A DNA stretch of 64,000 nucleotides from Comamonas testosteroni (lineage in GTDB: Bacteria; Pseudomonadota; Gammaproteobacteria; Burkholderiales; Burkholderiaceae_C): NCBI RefSeq assembly GCF_030505195.1, contig NZ_CP129672.1, positions 3,754,501-3,818,500 on the forward strand. Direction: 5' to 3'. Numbering within the stretch: the first letter of the stretch is position 1; each line of letters starts with the position of its first letter. The notes beneath the pieces are model-generated. The model searched no databases. It was not told where the DNA came from and saw nothing but the letters and a program-made list of their open reading frames with translations. The translations under genes and the position numbers were made by a program. Of the stretch, positions 42,888 through 51,605 are shown piece after piece.

Positions 42888-45053
42888 ATGCCAGCCATTC
42901 AAGGGAAGATCATTCCCATCACCTTCGACGCAGCCGCCAGTGCCGGTTCCGCACTCGGTGGCCATGAACGCGAAGCCCTCGAGCACGCCATTGCCGAGCA
43001 TGCATCGCGCCCTGGCTCTCTGATCGAGCTGCTGCACGCTCTGCAAAATACGCTGGGCTTTATCCCGCGTGCTGCCGTGCCCGTCATTGCCCAGGCCCTG
43101 AATCTTTCGCGTGCCGAGGTCCATGGTGTTGTCAGTTATTACCCGCATTTGCGCGAGCAGCCCCATGGCAGGACGCTGATCCAGGTCTGCCGGGCCGAAG
43201 CCTGCAAGTCGCGTGGCGGCGATGCACTGTTCGCCCATGCGCAAGCGACACTGGGCTGCCAGTCCCATGGCACGAGCGCCGATGGCAGCGTGACGCTTGA
43301 GCCGGTTTACTGCCTGGGGCTGTGCGCCCAGTCGCCGGCCGTGATGGTCGACGAGAGCGAAGTCCATGCGCAGATGACTGCGGACCGGTTCGATGCCCTG
43401 ATGGAGGAAATTCAGCAAAAACAGCTTGAAACCAAGGCAGGTGAATCGAAACCAGCTATCGAAAATGAAGCTGTCGATGCCGCGCGCATCTATGTGCCGC
43501 GCGATGCCGCAGCCCTGGCCGTGGGCGCGGATGCGGTGGCCGACGCGCTGCAGCGCGAGTGCGCGGCGCGAGGCCTGGCGGTGGAGCTGGTACGCAACGG
43601 CTCGCGCGGCTTGCTGTGGCTGGAGACCCTGGTCGAAGTCGAGACTGCGCAGGGCCGTGTGGCCTACGGCCCGGTCCAGGCGGCTGACGTTGCAGGTCTG
43701 CTGGACGCCGGCATGCTGCAGGGCCAGCCCCATGCGCTATGCCATGGGCTGACCGAGCAGATGCCTTATCTGGCACGGCAGGAGCGTCTGACTTTTGCGC
43801 GCGTGGGCATCATCGATCCGCTGAGCCTGCGGGACTACGAGGCCCATGGCGGCTGGAAAGGCCTCAGGGCTGCTGCGGCCATGGCCCCCGAAGCCATCGT
43901 CCAGCAGGTGCTGGACTCCGGCCTGCGCGGTCGCGGCGGGGCGGCATTTCCGGCGGGGATCAAATGGAAGACCGTGGCGGCTGCAGAGAATGTGGGAGCA
44001 GGGTCGCAGAAATACATTGCCTGCAATGCCGACGAAGGCGATTCGGGCACGTTTGCCGACCGTCTGCTGATGGAGGGCGACCCGTTCTGTCTGATCGAGG
44101 GCATGGCGATCGCTGGTCTGGCCGTCGGCGCAACGCAGGGCTATATCTATGTGCGCAGCGAATATCCGCATGCGATTGCGGTGCTGAACGAGGCGATTGC
44201 ACGTGCCAGTGCTGCGGGTTGGCTGGGCGGCAATGTGGCCGGCAGCGGCAAGGCGTTCTATCTGCAGGTGCGCAAGGGTGCGGGCAGCTATGTCTGCGGC
44301 GAGGAGACCGCCATGCTCGAGAGCATCGAAGGCAAGCGCGGCATTGTGCGTGCCAAGCCTCCGTTGCCTGCGATCGAAGGCCTGTTCGGCAAGCCCACGG
44401 TCATCAACAATGTGATCACGCTGGCGACCGTGCCCATCATCCTGGCCAGGGGCGCGGCCTTCTACCAGGGCTACGGCATGGGCCGCTCGCGCGGCACACT
44501 GCCGTTCCAGCTGGCAGGCAATATTGCGCAAGGCGGCCTGGTGGAAAAAGCCTTCGGTCTTACGCTGCGCGAGCTGGTGCAGGACTTTGGCGGCGGCACG
44601 GCCACGGGCCGGCCCGTCAAGGCGATTCAGGTGGGCGGCCCGCTGGGCAGCTACGTGGCGCCCGGGGACTGGGATGATCCGCTGGACTACGAAGCCTATG
44701 CCGCAAAAGGCAACGTGGTTGGCCATGGCGGGCTGGTCGTGCATGACGATCAGGCCGATATGGCACAACTGGCGCGCTATGCCATGGAGTTCTGCGCCAT
44801 CGAGTCCTGCGGCAAATGCACGCCCTGTCGCATCGGCTCCACGCGAGGGGTGGAGGTGATCGATCGCATCACACGTCAAGGCGGCGCCGAGCATGCAGCC
44901 AATGTGGCGCTGCTCGAGAGCCTGTGCGACACCATGCAGCACAGCAGCCTGTGCGCCATGGGGGGCATGACCCCCTATCCGGTGCGCTCTGCGCTGCAGC
45001 ACTATCCGCAGGACTTCGGTATCGAGCCCGTGCAGACCGTGAACCCCGCCTGA
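42888..45053 (+). CDS. fdsB: NAD-dependent formate dehydrogenase, fused gamma-beta (FdsG-FdsB) subunit
   Basis: Diaphorase module of a cytoplasmic Mo-formate dehydrogenase; it passes electrons from FdsA to NAD+. The 721-residue product is a fusion. Residues 1-170 are NuoE/FdsG-like with [2Fe-2S] ligands Cys101, Cys106, Cys142 and Cys146. A linker (about 176-198) follows, and the rest is NuoF/FdsB-like with GRGGAAFPAGIKW (NADH/FMN), CNADEGDSGTFADR and a 4Fe-4S motif SCGKCTPCRIG. In Cupriavidus fdsG and fdsB are separate genes. It is divergent from nicR and upstream of fdsA. Confidence 0.93.
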   Translation: MPAIQGKIIPITFDAAASAGSALGGHEREALEHAIAEHASRPGSLIELLHALQNTLGFIPRAAVPVIAQALNLSRAEVHGVVSYYPHLREQPHGRTLIQVCRAEACKSRGGDALFAHAQATLGCQSHGTSADGSVTLEPVYCLGLCAQSPAVMVDESEVHAQMTADRFDALMEEIQQKQLETKAGESKPAIENEAVDAARIYVPRDAAALAVGADAVADALQRECAARGLAVELVRNGSRGLLWLETLVEVETAQGRVAYGPVQAADVAGLLDAGMLQGQPHALCHGLTEQMPYLARQERLTFARVGIIDPLSLRDYEAHGGWKGLRAAAAMAPEAIVQQVLDSGLRGRGGAAFPAGIKWKTVAAAENVGAGSQKYIACNADEGDSGTFADRLLMEGDPFCLIEGMAIAGLAVGATQGYIYVRSEYPHAIAVLNEAIARASAAGWLGGNVAGSGKAFYLQVRKGAGSYVCGEETAMLESIEGKRGIVRAKPPLPAIEGLFGKPTVINNVITLATVPIILARGAAFYQGYGMGRSRGTLPFQLAGNIAQGGLVEKAFGLTLRELVQDFGGGTATGRPVKAIQVGGPLGSYVAPGDWDDPLDYEAYAAKGNVVGHGGLVVHDDQADMAQLARYAMEFCAIESCGKCTPCRIGSTRGVEVIDRITRQGGAEHAANVALLESLCDTMQHSSLCAMGGMTPYPVRSALQHYPQDFGIEPVQTVNPA

Positions 45054-45063
45054 GGAGAGAGCC

Positions 45064-47964
45064 ATGCTGGAACATCTGAAGAACACTGATTGCGGAACGC
45101 CTGCCAGCCTGTCCGAGGAACGGGTCACGCTGCATATCGACGGCCGCGAGGTCACCGTGCCCAAGGGCACATCGCTGATGCGCGCAGCCGTCGATGGCGG
45201 CATCAAGGTGCCCAAGCTCTGTGCCACGGATTCGCTGGAGCCCTTTGGTTCCTGCCGGCTGTGTCTGGTGCAGATCGAGGGGCGCAAGGGCTTTCCTGCG
45301 TCCTGCACCACGCCTGCCGAAGCGGGCATGAAGGTGCGCACCCAGAGCCCGCAGCTGCAGGAGCTGCGCAAGGGCGTGATGGAGCTCTATATCTCCGACC
45401 ACCCGCTCGATTGCCTGACCTGCTCGTCCAACGGCGACTGCGAGCTGCAGGACATGGCCGGAGTGGTCGGTCTGCGCGAGGTGCGCTATGGCATGGATGG
45501 AGCCAACCACTTCAAGGGCGAAGCCAGGGCGGAGGTCGATACCTCCAATCCCTATTTCAACTACGACCCCAGCAAGTGCATTGTCTGCAATCGCTGCGTG
45601 CGCGCCTGCGAGGAAACGCAGGGCACGTTTGCGCTGACGATCAGCGGACGCGGTTTCGAGTCTCGCATCACGGCAGGCCAGGGCGACGGCTTCATGGCCA
45701 GCGACTGCGTGAGCTGCGGCGCCTGCGTGCAGGCCTGCCCCACGGCCACCTTGCAGGAAAAGACCGTAGTCGAGCTGGGCCAGAGCGAGCACAGCGAGAT
45801 CACCACCTGCGCCTACTGCGGCGTGGGCTGCGGCTTCAAGGCCGAGATGAAGGGCGAGCAGGTGGTGCGCATGGTGCCCTGGAAGGACGGCAAGGCCAAC
45901 GAAGGCCATGCCTGCGTCAAGGGGCGTTTTGCCTGGGGCTATGCCACGCACAAGGATCGCATCACAAAGCCCATGATTCGCGCCAAGATCAGCGATCCCT
46001 GGCGTGAAGTCAGCTGGGAAGAGGCCATTGGCCATGCGGCCAGCGAGTTCCGCCGCATCCAGGCCAAGCACGGCAGGGACTCGATTGGTGGCATCACCTC
46101 ATCGCGCTGCACCAACGAGGAGACCTATCTGGTGCAGAAGCTGATCCGGGCCGCATTCGGCAATAACAATGTCGATACCTGTGCGCGTGTCTGTCACTCG
46201 CCCACGGGCTATGGTCTGGGCCAGACCTATGGCACGTCGGCAGGCACCCAGACCTTCAAGTCAGTGGAACAGTCCGATGTGATCATGGTCATAGGCGCCA
46301 ATCCCACGGCGGCGCATCCGGTGTTTGGTTCACGCATGAAAAAGCGCCTGCGCGCGGGTGCCAGACTCATCGTGATCGACCCGCGCGAGATCGAGCTCGT
46401 CAACTCGCCCCATGTCAAGGCCGACTACCACCTGCAGCTGAGGCCCGGCACCAATGTGGCCATGATCACGGCGCTGGCTCATGTGATCGTCACCGAGGGC
46501 TGGCTGGCCGATGCCTATATTGACGAGCGCTGTGACGCCAAGTCCTTTGCGCAATGGAAGGAGTTCGTTGCCAGGCCGGAGAACTCGCCCGAGGCCACTG
46601 CCGACATCACCGGCGTGGCTCCCGAGCTGGTGCGCGGTGCGGCGCGGTTGTATGCCTTGGGCAGTGCAGATCATCCCCAAGGAAAGCAGGTCAACTCGGC
46701 CATCTACTACGGCCTGGGCGTGACCGAACATGCCCAGGGCTCGACCATGGTCATGGGCATTGCCAATCTGGCCATGGCCACGGGCAATGTGGGTCGCGAA
46801 GGTGTGGGCGTGAACCCGCTGCGCGGCCAGAACAATGTCCAGGGCTCCTGTGACATGGGCAGCTTTCCACACGAGCTGCCGGGCTATCGCCATATCTCGG
46901 ACAGCATCACGCGCGCCGAGTTTGAAGGTGCCTGGGGCGTGAAGCTCAGTCCCGAGCCGGGCTTGCGCATTCCCAATATGTTCGAGGCCGCGCTGGAAGG
47001 CAGCTTCATGGGCCTGTACTGCGAGGGCGAGGACATCGTGCAGTCCGACCCCAACACCCAGCATGTGACGGCAGCGCTGTCGGCCATGGAATGCGTGGTG
47101 GTGCAGGACATCTTCCTCAACGAAACCGCCAAGTACGCCCATGTGTTCCTGCCCGGCTCGTCCTTCATGGAAAAGGACGGCACGTTCACCAATGCCGAGC
47201 GCCGCATCTCGCGTGTGACCCAGCTCATGCAGCCGCTGGCCGGCTATGCCGACTGGGAGGTGACGCAGCTGCTGTCCAAAGCGCTTGGCTATCCCATGAA
47301 CTATGGCCATCCGCGCGAGATCATGGCCGAGATTGCGCAGCTGACCCCCACTTTTGCAGGCGTGAGCTACGAGAAGATCGAGCGCCTGGGCAGCGTGCAG
47401 TGGCCCTGCAATGAAGGCACCGAAGAGGCGGGAACGGCCATCATGCACAAGGAAAAATTTGTGCGTGGCAAGGGCCGTTTCATCATCACCCAGTATGTGG
47501 CCACGGATGAAAAGGTCACGCAGCGCTTTCCGCTGCTGCTGACCACCGGGCGCATTCTCTCGCAGTACAACGTGGGCGCGCAGACGCGGCGCACGCCCAA
47601 CAGCCAGTGGCATGGCGAGGACAGGCTGGAAATCCACCCCCATGATGCCGAGGATCGCGGTATACGCGATGGTGACTGGGTGGGCATTGAAAGCCGTGCC
47701 GGCCAGACGGTATTGCGCGCCACGGTGACCGAGCGCATACAGCCCGGCGTGGTCTACACGACCTTCCACTTCCCGGAATCGGGTGCCAATGTCATCACCA
47801 CCGACAGCTCGGACTGGGCCACCAACTGCCCCGAGTACAAGGTGACGGCCGTGCAGGTACTGCCCGTGGCGCAGCCTTCAAGCTGGCAGCAAGGCTACAA
47901 GCGTTTCAACGACCAGCAGCTCGGTCATCTGGCCGCAGCTCAGCTGGAGATGGGAGGCCAGTGA
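45064..47964 (+). CDS. fdsA: Formate dehydrogenase alpha (molybdenum) subunit
   Basis: Oxidises formate to CO2 at a bis-MGD Mo centre. The 966-residue product has an N-terminal [2Fe-2S] domain (Cys53, Cys64, Cys67, Cys81), a His/Cys cluster domain (CLTCSSNGDC), two [4Fe-4S] motifs (KCIVCNRCVRAC, DCVSCGACVQAC), a further cluster CAYCGVGCGF, and the Mo ligand Cys377 in RVCHSPTG (Cys, not selenocysteine). It follows the FdsGB gene by 10 bp. No fdsC (sulfurtransferase chaperone) follows it. Confidence 0.95.
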   Translation: MLEHLKNTDCGTPASLSEERVTLHIDGREVTVPKGTSLMRAAVDGGIKVPKLCATDSLEPFGSCRLCLVQIEGRKGFPASCTTPAEAGMKVRTQSPQLQELRKGVMELYISDHPLDCLTCSSNGDCELQDMAGVVGLREVRYGMDGANHFKGEARAEVDTSNPYFNYDPSKCIVCNRCVRACEETQGTFALTISGRGFESRITAGQGDGFMASDCVSCGACVQACPTATLQEKTVVELGQSEHSEITTCAYCGVGCGFKAEMKGEQVVRMVPWKDGKANEGHACVKGRFAWGYATHKDRITKPMIRAKISDPWREVSWEEAIGHAASEFRRIQAKHGRDSIGGITSSRCTNEETYLVQKLIRAAFGNNNVDTCARVCHSPTGYGLGQTYGTSAGTQTFKSVEQSDVIMVIGANPTAAHPVFGSRMKKRLRAGARLIVIDPREIELVNSPHVKADYHLQLRPGTNVAMITALAHVIVTEGWLADAYIDERCDAKSFAQWKEFVARPENSPEATADITGVAPELVRGAARLYALGSADHPQGKQVNSAIYYGLGVTEHAQGSTMVMGIANLAMATGNVGREGVGVNPLRGQNNVQGSCDMGSFPHELPGYRHISDSITRAEFEGAWGVKLSPEPGLRIPNMFEAALEGSFMGLYCEGEDIVQSDPNTQHVTAALSAMECVVVQDIFLNETAKYAHVFLPGSSFMEKDGTFTNAERRISRVTQLMQPLAGYADWEVTQLLSKALGYPMNYGHPREIMAEIAQLTPTFAGVSYEKIERLGSVQWPCNEGTEEAGTAIMHKEKFVRGKGRFIITQYVATDEKVTQRFPLLLTTGRILSQYNVGAQTRRTPNSQWHGEDRLEIHPHDAEDRGIRDGDWVGIESRAGQTVLRATVTERIQPGVVYTTFHFPESGANVITTDSSDWATNCPEYKVTAVQVLPVAQPSSWQQGYKRFNDQQLGHLAAAQLEMGGQ

Positions 47965-48203
47965 TGGACGTGAACAACCTGATCCGCATGGCCAATCGCA
48001 TAGCCGAGTTCTTCGAGTCCATGCCCGAACATGACGAGGCGCTCGACGGTGTTGCCCAGCATATCCAGAAGTTCTGGGAGCCGCGCATGCGGCTTCGGAT
48101 TCTGGCGGCCTTGAACGAGCCTTCCGAGGCCGCGCAGCTGCGGCCTCTGGTGCGCGACGCGCTGCACAAGCATGCGGCAATGCTGGGCCATGTGCAGACA
48201 TAG
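47964..48203 (+). CDS. fdsD: Formate dehydrogenase delta subunit
   Basis: The 79-residue product (MDVNNLIRMANRIAEFFES..., HIQKFWEPRMR) matches the small FdsD family, which is needed for assembly of the complex. It overlaps the fdsA stop by 1 nt (TGATG). It is the last gene of the fds operon. Confidence 0.92.
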   Translation: MDVNNLIRMANRIAEFFESMPEHDEALDGVAQHIQKFWEPRMRLRILAALNEPSEAAQLRPLVRDALHKHAAMLGHVQT

Positions 48204-48234
48204 CGCTGCGCACTGAAAAAGAGCAGCCTCTGCG

Positions 48235-48310
48235 CCCGTTGCGGGTATATTGGGTCTTCAGATCCCTGATCTGAGCCGCTGCCCGCAATCGAATGGCCGC
48301 GGCTTTTTTT
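48235..48310 (+). terminator. fds terminator / possible attenuator before the EamA gene
   Basis: The terminator stem AGCCGC / GCGGCT (48274-48279, 48299-48304), extended by GCC/GGC, ends in seven T. Upstream lie a CCCG-TTG-CGGG hairpin (48235-48245) and TCAGATC-CCT-GATCTGA (48258-48274). TTGCGGG (48239-48245) is exactly complementary to CCCGCAA (48282-48288) in the terminator stem and loop, so an alternative fold could block termination. The T-run ends only 13 nt before the EamA start codon. Confidence 0.7.
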
Positions 48311-48323
48311 ATTGACCATCTTC

Positions 48324-49253
48324 ATGACTTCCGAATCCGTCAAGAGCTCTTTGATGAGCGCACATCTGCGCCTGCTGGGCATGGCCCTGATGTGGGGCGC
48401 TTCCTGGCCGGCAGGCCGCATTCTGGCGCTCAATATGCCGCCGTTGGCCGCATCGGCGCTGCGCTTTTTGCTGGCCGCGACCCTGTTGCTGCCCTGGCTG
48501 TATTTCTCGGGCGGGCTGGGTGCTCTGAGGCACTGGTCTGCCAAGACCTGGCTGGGCATGTTTGCGGCAGGCGCGACCGGGGTGTTCGGCTACGCCAGCT
48601 TTTTCCTCACGGGTCTGCAGCATCTGCCCGCGGGCAAGGCGGCGCTGCTCATCACGCTCAATCCGGTGGTCACGCTGGCGTTCGCCGTGTGGCTTTTCAA
48701 GGAACGCATCAACGCCACCATTGCGCTGGGCATGTTGCTGGCGGCCTGCGGTGCCGTGGTGGTCATCTCGCATGGCGATCCCATGCAATTGCTCAACGGA
48801 ACGGTAGGGGTGGGCGAGATGCTGATTCTGGGCTGCGTGGCCTGCTGGGTTTGCTACACACTGATTGGCCGCGCCATGCTGGCAGGCGTGAATGCGCTGG
48901 CTGCGACCACCGTTACTTCCATTTTCGGTGCCTTGCTGCTTGTGGCCGCCAGCCTGGTGCTGGAGGGCCCGCAGGGGCTGGTTTCGGCATTTCAGGCCAG
49001 TGGCACGGCCTGGACTGCCATGGTCTTCATGGCCTATGGCTCCACGGCCCTGGCCTATGCCTGGTACTTTGCGGGCGTCAAATCGCTGGGCGCGGGTGCC
49101 GCCTCGGGCTATATCACGCTGGTGCCGGTGATCGGCGTTCTGCTTTCAGCCCTGTTGCTGGGCGAGAGCATTGAAGGCCCCATGGTGCTCGGCGGCGCCA
49201 TGGCCGTGCTGGGTACAGCCGTGATGAACTGGGGGCGTCGGTCAACAGCCTGA
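48324..49253 (+). CDS. EamA/DMT-family transporter
   Basis: Inner membrane exporter of 309 residues with 10 helices and two EamA repeats: MALMWGASWPAGRILAL, NPVVTLAFAVWLFKERI and LGAGAASGYITLVPVIGVLL with LLLGESI. The substrate is unknown; DMT members export amino acids or metabolites. The ATG at 48324 is chosen (TTG at 48312 lies in the terminator tail). No clear RBS is seen, which fits dependence on the leader structure or a very short leader. Confidence 0.87.
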   Translation: MTSESVKSSLMSAHLRLLGMALMWGASWPAGRILALNMPPLAASALRFLLAATLLLPWLYFSGGLGALRHWSAKTWLGMFAAGATGVFGYASFFLTGLQHLPAGKAALLITLNPVVTLAFAVWLFKERINATIALGMLLAACGAVVVISHGDPMQLLNGTVGVGEMLILGCVACWVCYTLIGRAMLAGVNALAATTVTSIFGALLLVAASLVLEGPQGLVSAFQASGTAWTAMVFMAYGSTALAYAWYFAGVKSLGAGAASGYITLVPVIGVLLSALLLGESIEGPMVLGGAMAVLGTAVMNWGRRSTA

Positions 49254-49367
49254 GGCCGGTCTTCCTATTTGACAGCATGAAGCGCTGGCGCAGAAATCGC
49301 GTCAAGCCGCTTTGACTGAATATAGGCCTGGCTTGTTCAGGGTGCCCAAGCCGCTGCTGCCTGCGGA

Positions 49368-50003
49368 TCAAGCCTGTTTGATCGTGCCTGCGTTCACGAT
49401 CATCTGGGAGACCACCTCCAACTGATGTTCGGCTGCTGCATCGTCAATCTCGAACAGGCGCATGACGGCCAGGCCTCGCAGCGCGGCAAACACCACAGAT
49501 GCAAAGTGGCTGGGCTGAGGGTGGCGCTCGGCGATTTCCGGGAAAACCTTCACGAAGTGTTCGAAGGAGGCGGGGTCATATTGGGAGCGGTGCGCGTTGA
49601 TGCGCTCGAATAGCGGCGTGCTCTTGCAGCCGAAAAACATGCTCCAGGTCGCCACATAGCTGGGTTGGGCATAAAGGCTTTGCCAGGCCCTGCGCACGAA
49701 TTCGCGAGCGCGCGGCTCCAGCGGCAGCTGCGCGGCATCTTCGGGCCAGCCTGCGCCCGCAGCCGCCAGCGGCGCCATGATTTCATCGACCACCTGCTCC
49801 ATCAGCGCCTGGCGGCTGCCGAACTGGTGCTGCACCGCCCCCAGCGTGACTTTGGCGCCACGCGCAATTTCCTGCAGATTGGTTTGCTGAAACCCAACTT
49901 TCTGTAGCAGCCGTATGGCGGATTTGATGATCTTGCGCTGAGTGGTCTGACTGCGTTCTGCCTGGGTACGGCGGGGGGCGGTTTTGCTTCCTGTTTGATT
50001 CAT
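49368..50003 (-). CDS. TetR-family regulator
   Basis: The 211-residue product has an N-terminal HTH (IIKSAIRLLQKVGFQQTNLQ, EIARGAKVTLGAVQHQFGSR) and a helical ligand-binding domain. It is divergent from the amine oxidase gene and, by position, the likely repressor of the amino-acid catabolic island. The ATG at 50003 (MNQTGSK) is preferred over the longer frame. The ligand may be the amino acid or its keto acid; that is inference. Confidence 0.85.
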   Translation of the reverse strand: MNQTGSKTAPRRTQAERSQTTQRKIIKSAIRLLQKVGFQQTNLQEIARGAKVTLGAVQHQFGSRQALMEQVVDEIMAPLAAAGAGWPEDAAQLPLEPRAREFVRRAWQSLYAQPSYVATWSMFFGCKSTPLFERINAHRSQYDPASFEHFVKVFPEIAERHPQPSHFASVVFAALRGLAVMRLFEIDDAAAEHQLEVVSQMIVNAGTIKQA

Positions 50004-50128
50004 GGGCTGCGTGTGTGATTCATAAGGCGTCGATGACGCACCACACCAGATGCTACACGCTCCGGCACTGATGGCTGGATGGGCCTGTCTGGGTAAATTC
50101 ACCCTCGGGTAATCCATGATGAATAAAG

Positions 50129-50142
50129 ATTAAACGTTTAAT
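50129..50142. promoter_or_regulatory. Palindromic operator candidate for the TetR regulator
   Basis: ATTAAACGTTTAAT is a perfect 14-bp palindrome in the 228-bp divergent gap, 90 bp before the amine oxidase start and 126 bp from the regulator start. It is flanked by AT-rich sequence suitable for promoters. Confidence 0.6.
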
Positions 50143-50231
50143 GTTTTATGTTTTAGACTCCGCCTCCATTGTTGTTCATCAGCGACCTTGGAGAGCTAGT
50201 CAGCTTCCGAGGGCTGTTATTGGAAACCGCC

Positions 50232-51557
50232 ATGTCACGCTCTGTTTACCGCCTTCCCGCCGACGACCGCACCAATGGATGGAGCGCGCTGCTGGGAACT
50301 CGTCAGCCGAAGGCGCCGCTGCAGGGCGATGTGGCGGTGGACTGGGTCATCGTGGGCGCCGGCTATGCGGGGCTGGCGGCAGCACGCCAGCTGGCACAAC
50401 AGCAACCTGATGCTTCCATCGCCGTGGTGGATGCGGGCGTGGTGGGGGAGAATGCCTCGGGCCGAAACTCCGGCTTCGCAATCGATCTTCCGCACAGCTC
50501 GGCGCCATCGGACGCCGCCGTGGAGGCGGGCCGCAGCGTGATCCGCGTCAACCGCTTTGCCGTGGATGCGCTGGAGCGGGCAGTGACTGAGCACAGCATC
50601 TCCTGCGGCTGGCAAAAGCGCGGCCGCTACCACGTGGCAGTGACGGAGGAGGTGGCGCAGAAGTCGCTCAAGCCCTATGCACGCAATCTGGATGCCTGGC
50701 AGGAGCCCCATGAATATCTGGATCGTGATGCGCTGCGCCAACGCATAGGCTCCAATTACTACGCGGCAGCCGTCTACACGCCGGGCACGCGCCTCATGAA
50801 TCCCGCGGCGCTGGTGCGTGGTCTGGCCGACAGCCTGCCGTCCCAGGTGCAGCTGTTCGAGAACTCGCCGGTCATCGAGGCGAAGCTCGAAGGCGCGGCT
50901 CCCTTTGTCCGCACGGCCCAGGGCAGCATCCGTGCGCGCAAGGTCATTCTGGCCGTCAATGCGTTCTCGCAGTCATTTGGCGTCTACCAGGAGCGCCAGG
51001 TACCCATTTTGCTGTTCGCCAGCCTGACTCACCCGCTCAGCGATGCCCAGATCGCCCAGCTGGGAACCGATGCCGCCTGGGGCGTGACGCCCGCGCACGG
51101 CGTGGCGGGCTCCACGGTACGTCTGACGCATGACCGGCGGCTGATGATCCGCCAGGGGTTCGAGTATTCACCCAGCCTGCGCACCACTGACGGGCGCCGC
51201 GCCAAGGCCAGGGCTATGAACCAGGCGCTGCTGCGCCGCCGCTTTCCACAGCTCGGGGCCATCGAGCTCGAGCATTTCTGGATGGGTTGGCTGGCGGTCT
51301 CGCACAACCATGCGCCCGCCTTCGGCCGGATTGGCGACAACGCCTGGGCAGCGTCCTGCTGCAACGGCTCGGGCATCGTGCGCCACACCGCCGCCGGCGT
51401 GCTGATCGCCGACCTGGCGCTGGGCCGCAAGAACCCGCTGATCGACGACTTCCTCGTCGAGGGCACTGCCAACTACATCCCGCCGCGCCCGCTGCGCGAT
51501 GTCGGCGTGGGACTCACGCTGGCCTGGGATATGTGGCGTGGCCGGGCCGAGCAGTAA
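50232..51557 (+). CDS. FAD-dependent amine/amino-acid oxidoreductase (DAO family)
   Basis: The 441-residue product has a DAO fold with the FAD site VIVGAGYAGLAAA (39-51), SGRNSGFAIDLPHS (PuuB/OrdL-like) and a C-terminal NGSGIVRHTAAGVLIADLA. No signal peptide is present, so it is cytoplasmic. It is likely to oxidise an amine or amino acid to an imine, which RidA three genes down would hydrolyse. Together with HPPD this suggests tyrosine or a related aromatic amino acid, but the exact substrate is not shown. It is the first gene of the island. Confidence 0.82.
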   Translation: MSRSVYRLPADDRTNGWSALLGTRQPKAPLQGDVAVDWVIVGAGYAGLAAARQLAQQQPDASIAVVDAGVVGENASGRNSGFAIDLPHSSAPSDAAVEAGRSVIRVNRFAVDALERAVTEHSISCGWQKRGRYHVAVTEEVAQKSLKPYARNLDAWQEPHEYLDRDALRQRIGSNYYAAAVYTPGTRLMNPAALVRGLADSLPSQVQLFENSPVIEAKLEGAAPFVRTAQGSIRARKVILAVNAFSQSFGVYQERQVPILLFASLTHPLSDAQIAQLGTDAAWGVTPAHGVAGSTVRLTHDRRLMIRQGFEYSPSLRTTDGRRAKARAMNQALLRRRFPQLGAIELEHFWMGWLAVSHNHAPAFGRIGDNAWAASCCNGSGIVRHTAAGVLIADLALGRKNPLIDDFLVEGTANYIPPRPLRDVGVGLTLAWDMWRGRAEQ

Positions 51558-51605
51558 GCACCTGTCGGATCCGCATAGGTAGATATAGATAACAGGAGAC
51601 AAACC

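Noticed and set aside
43737..46071. Long minus-strand frames opposite the fds genes
   Set aside because: FdsGB and FdsA carry all cofactor motifs on plus; the minus frames are shadows.
49254..49367. Possible terminator between the EamA and TetR genes
   Set aside because: No stem above 6 bp with a T-run could be found on either strand.
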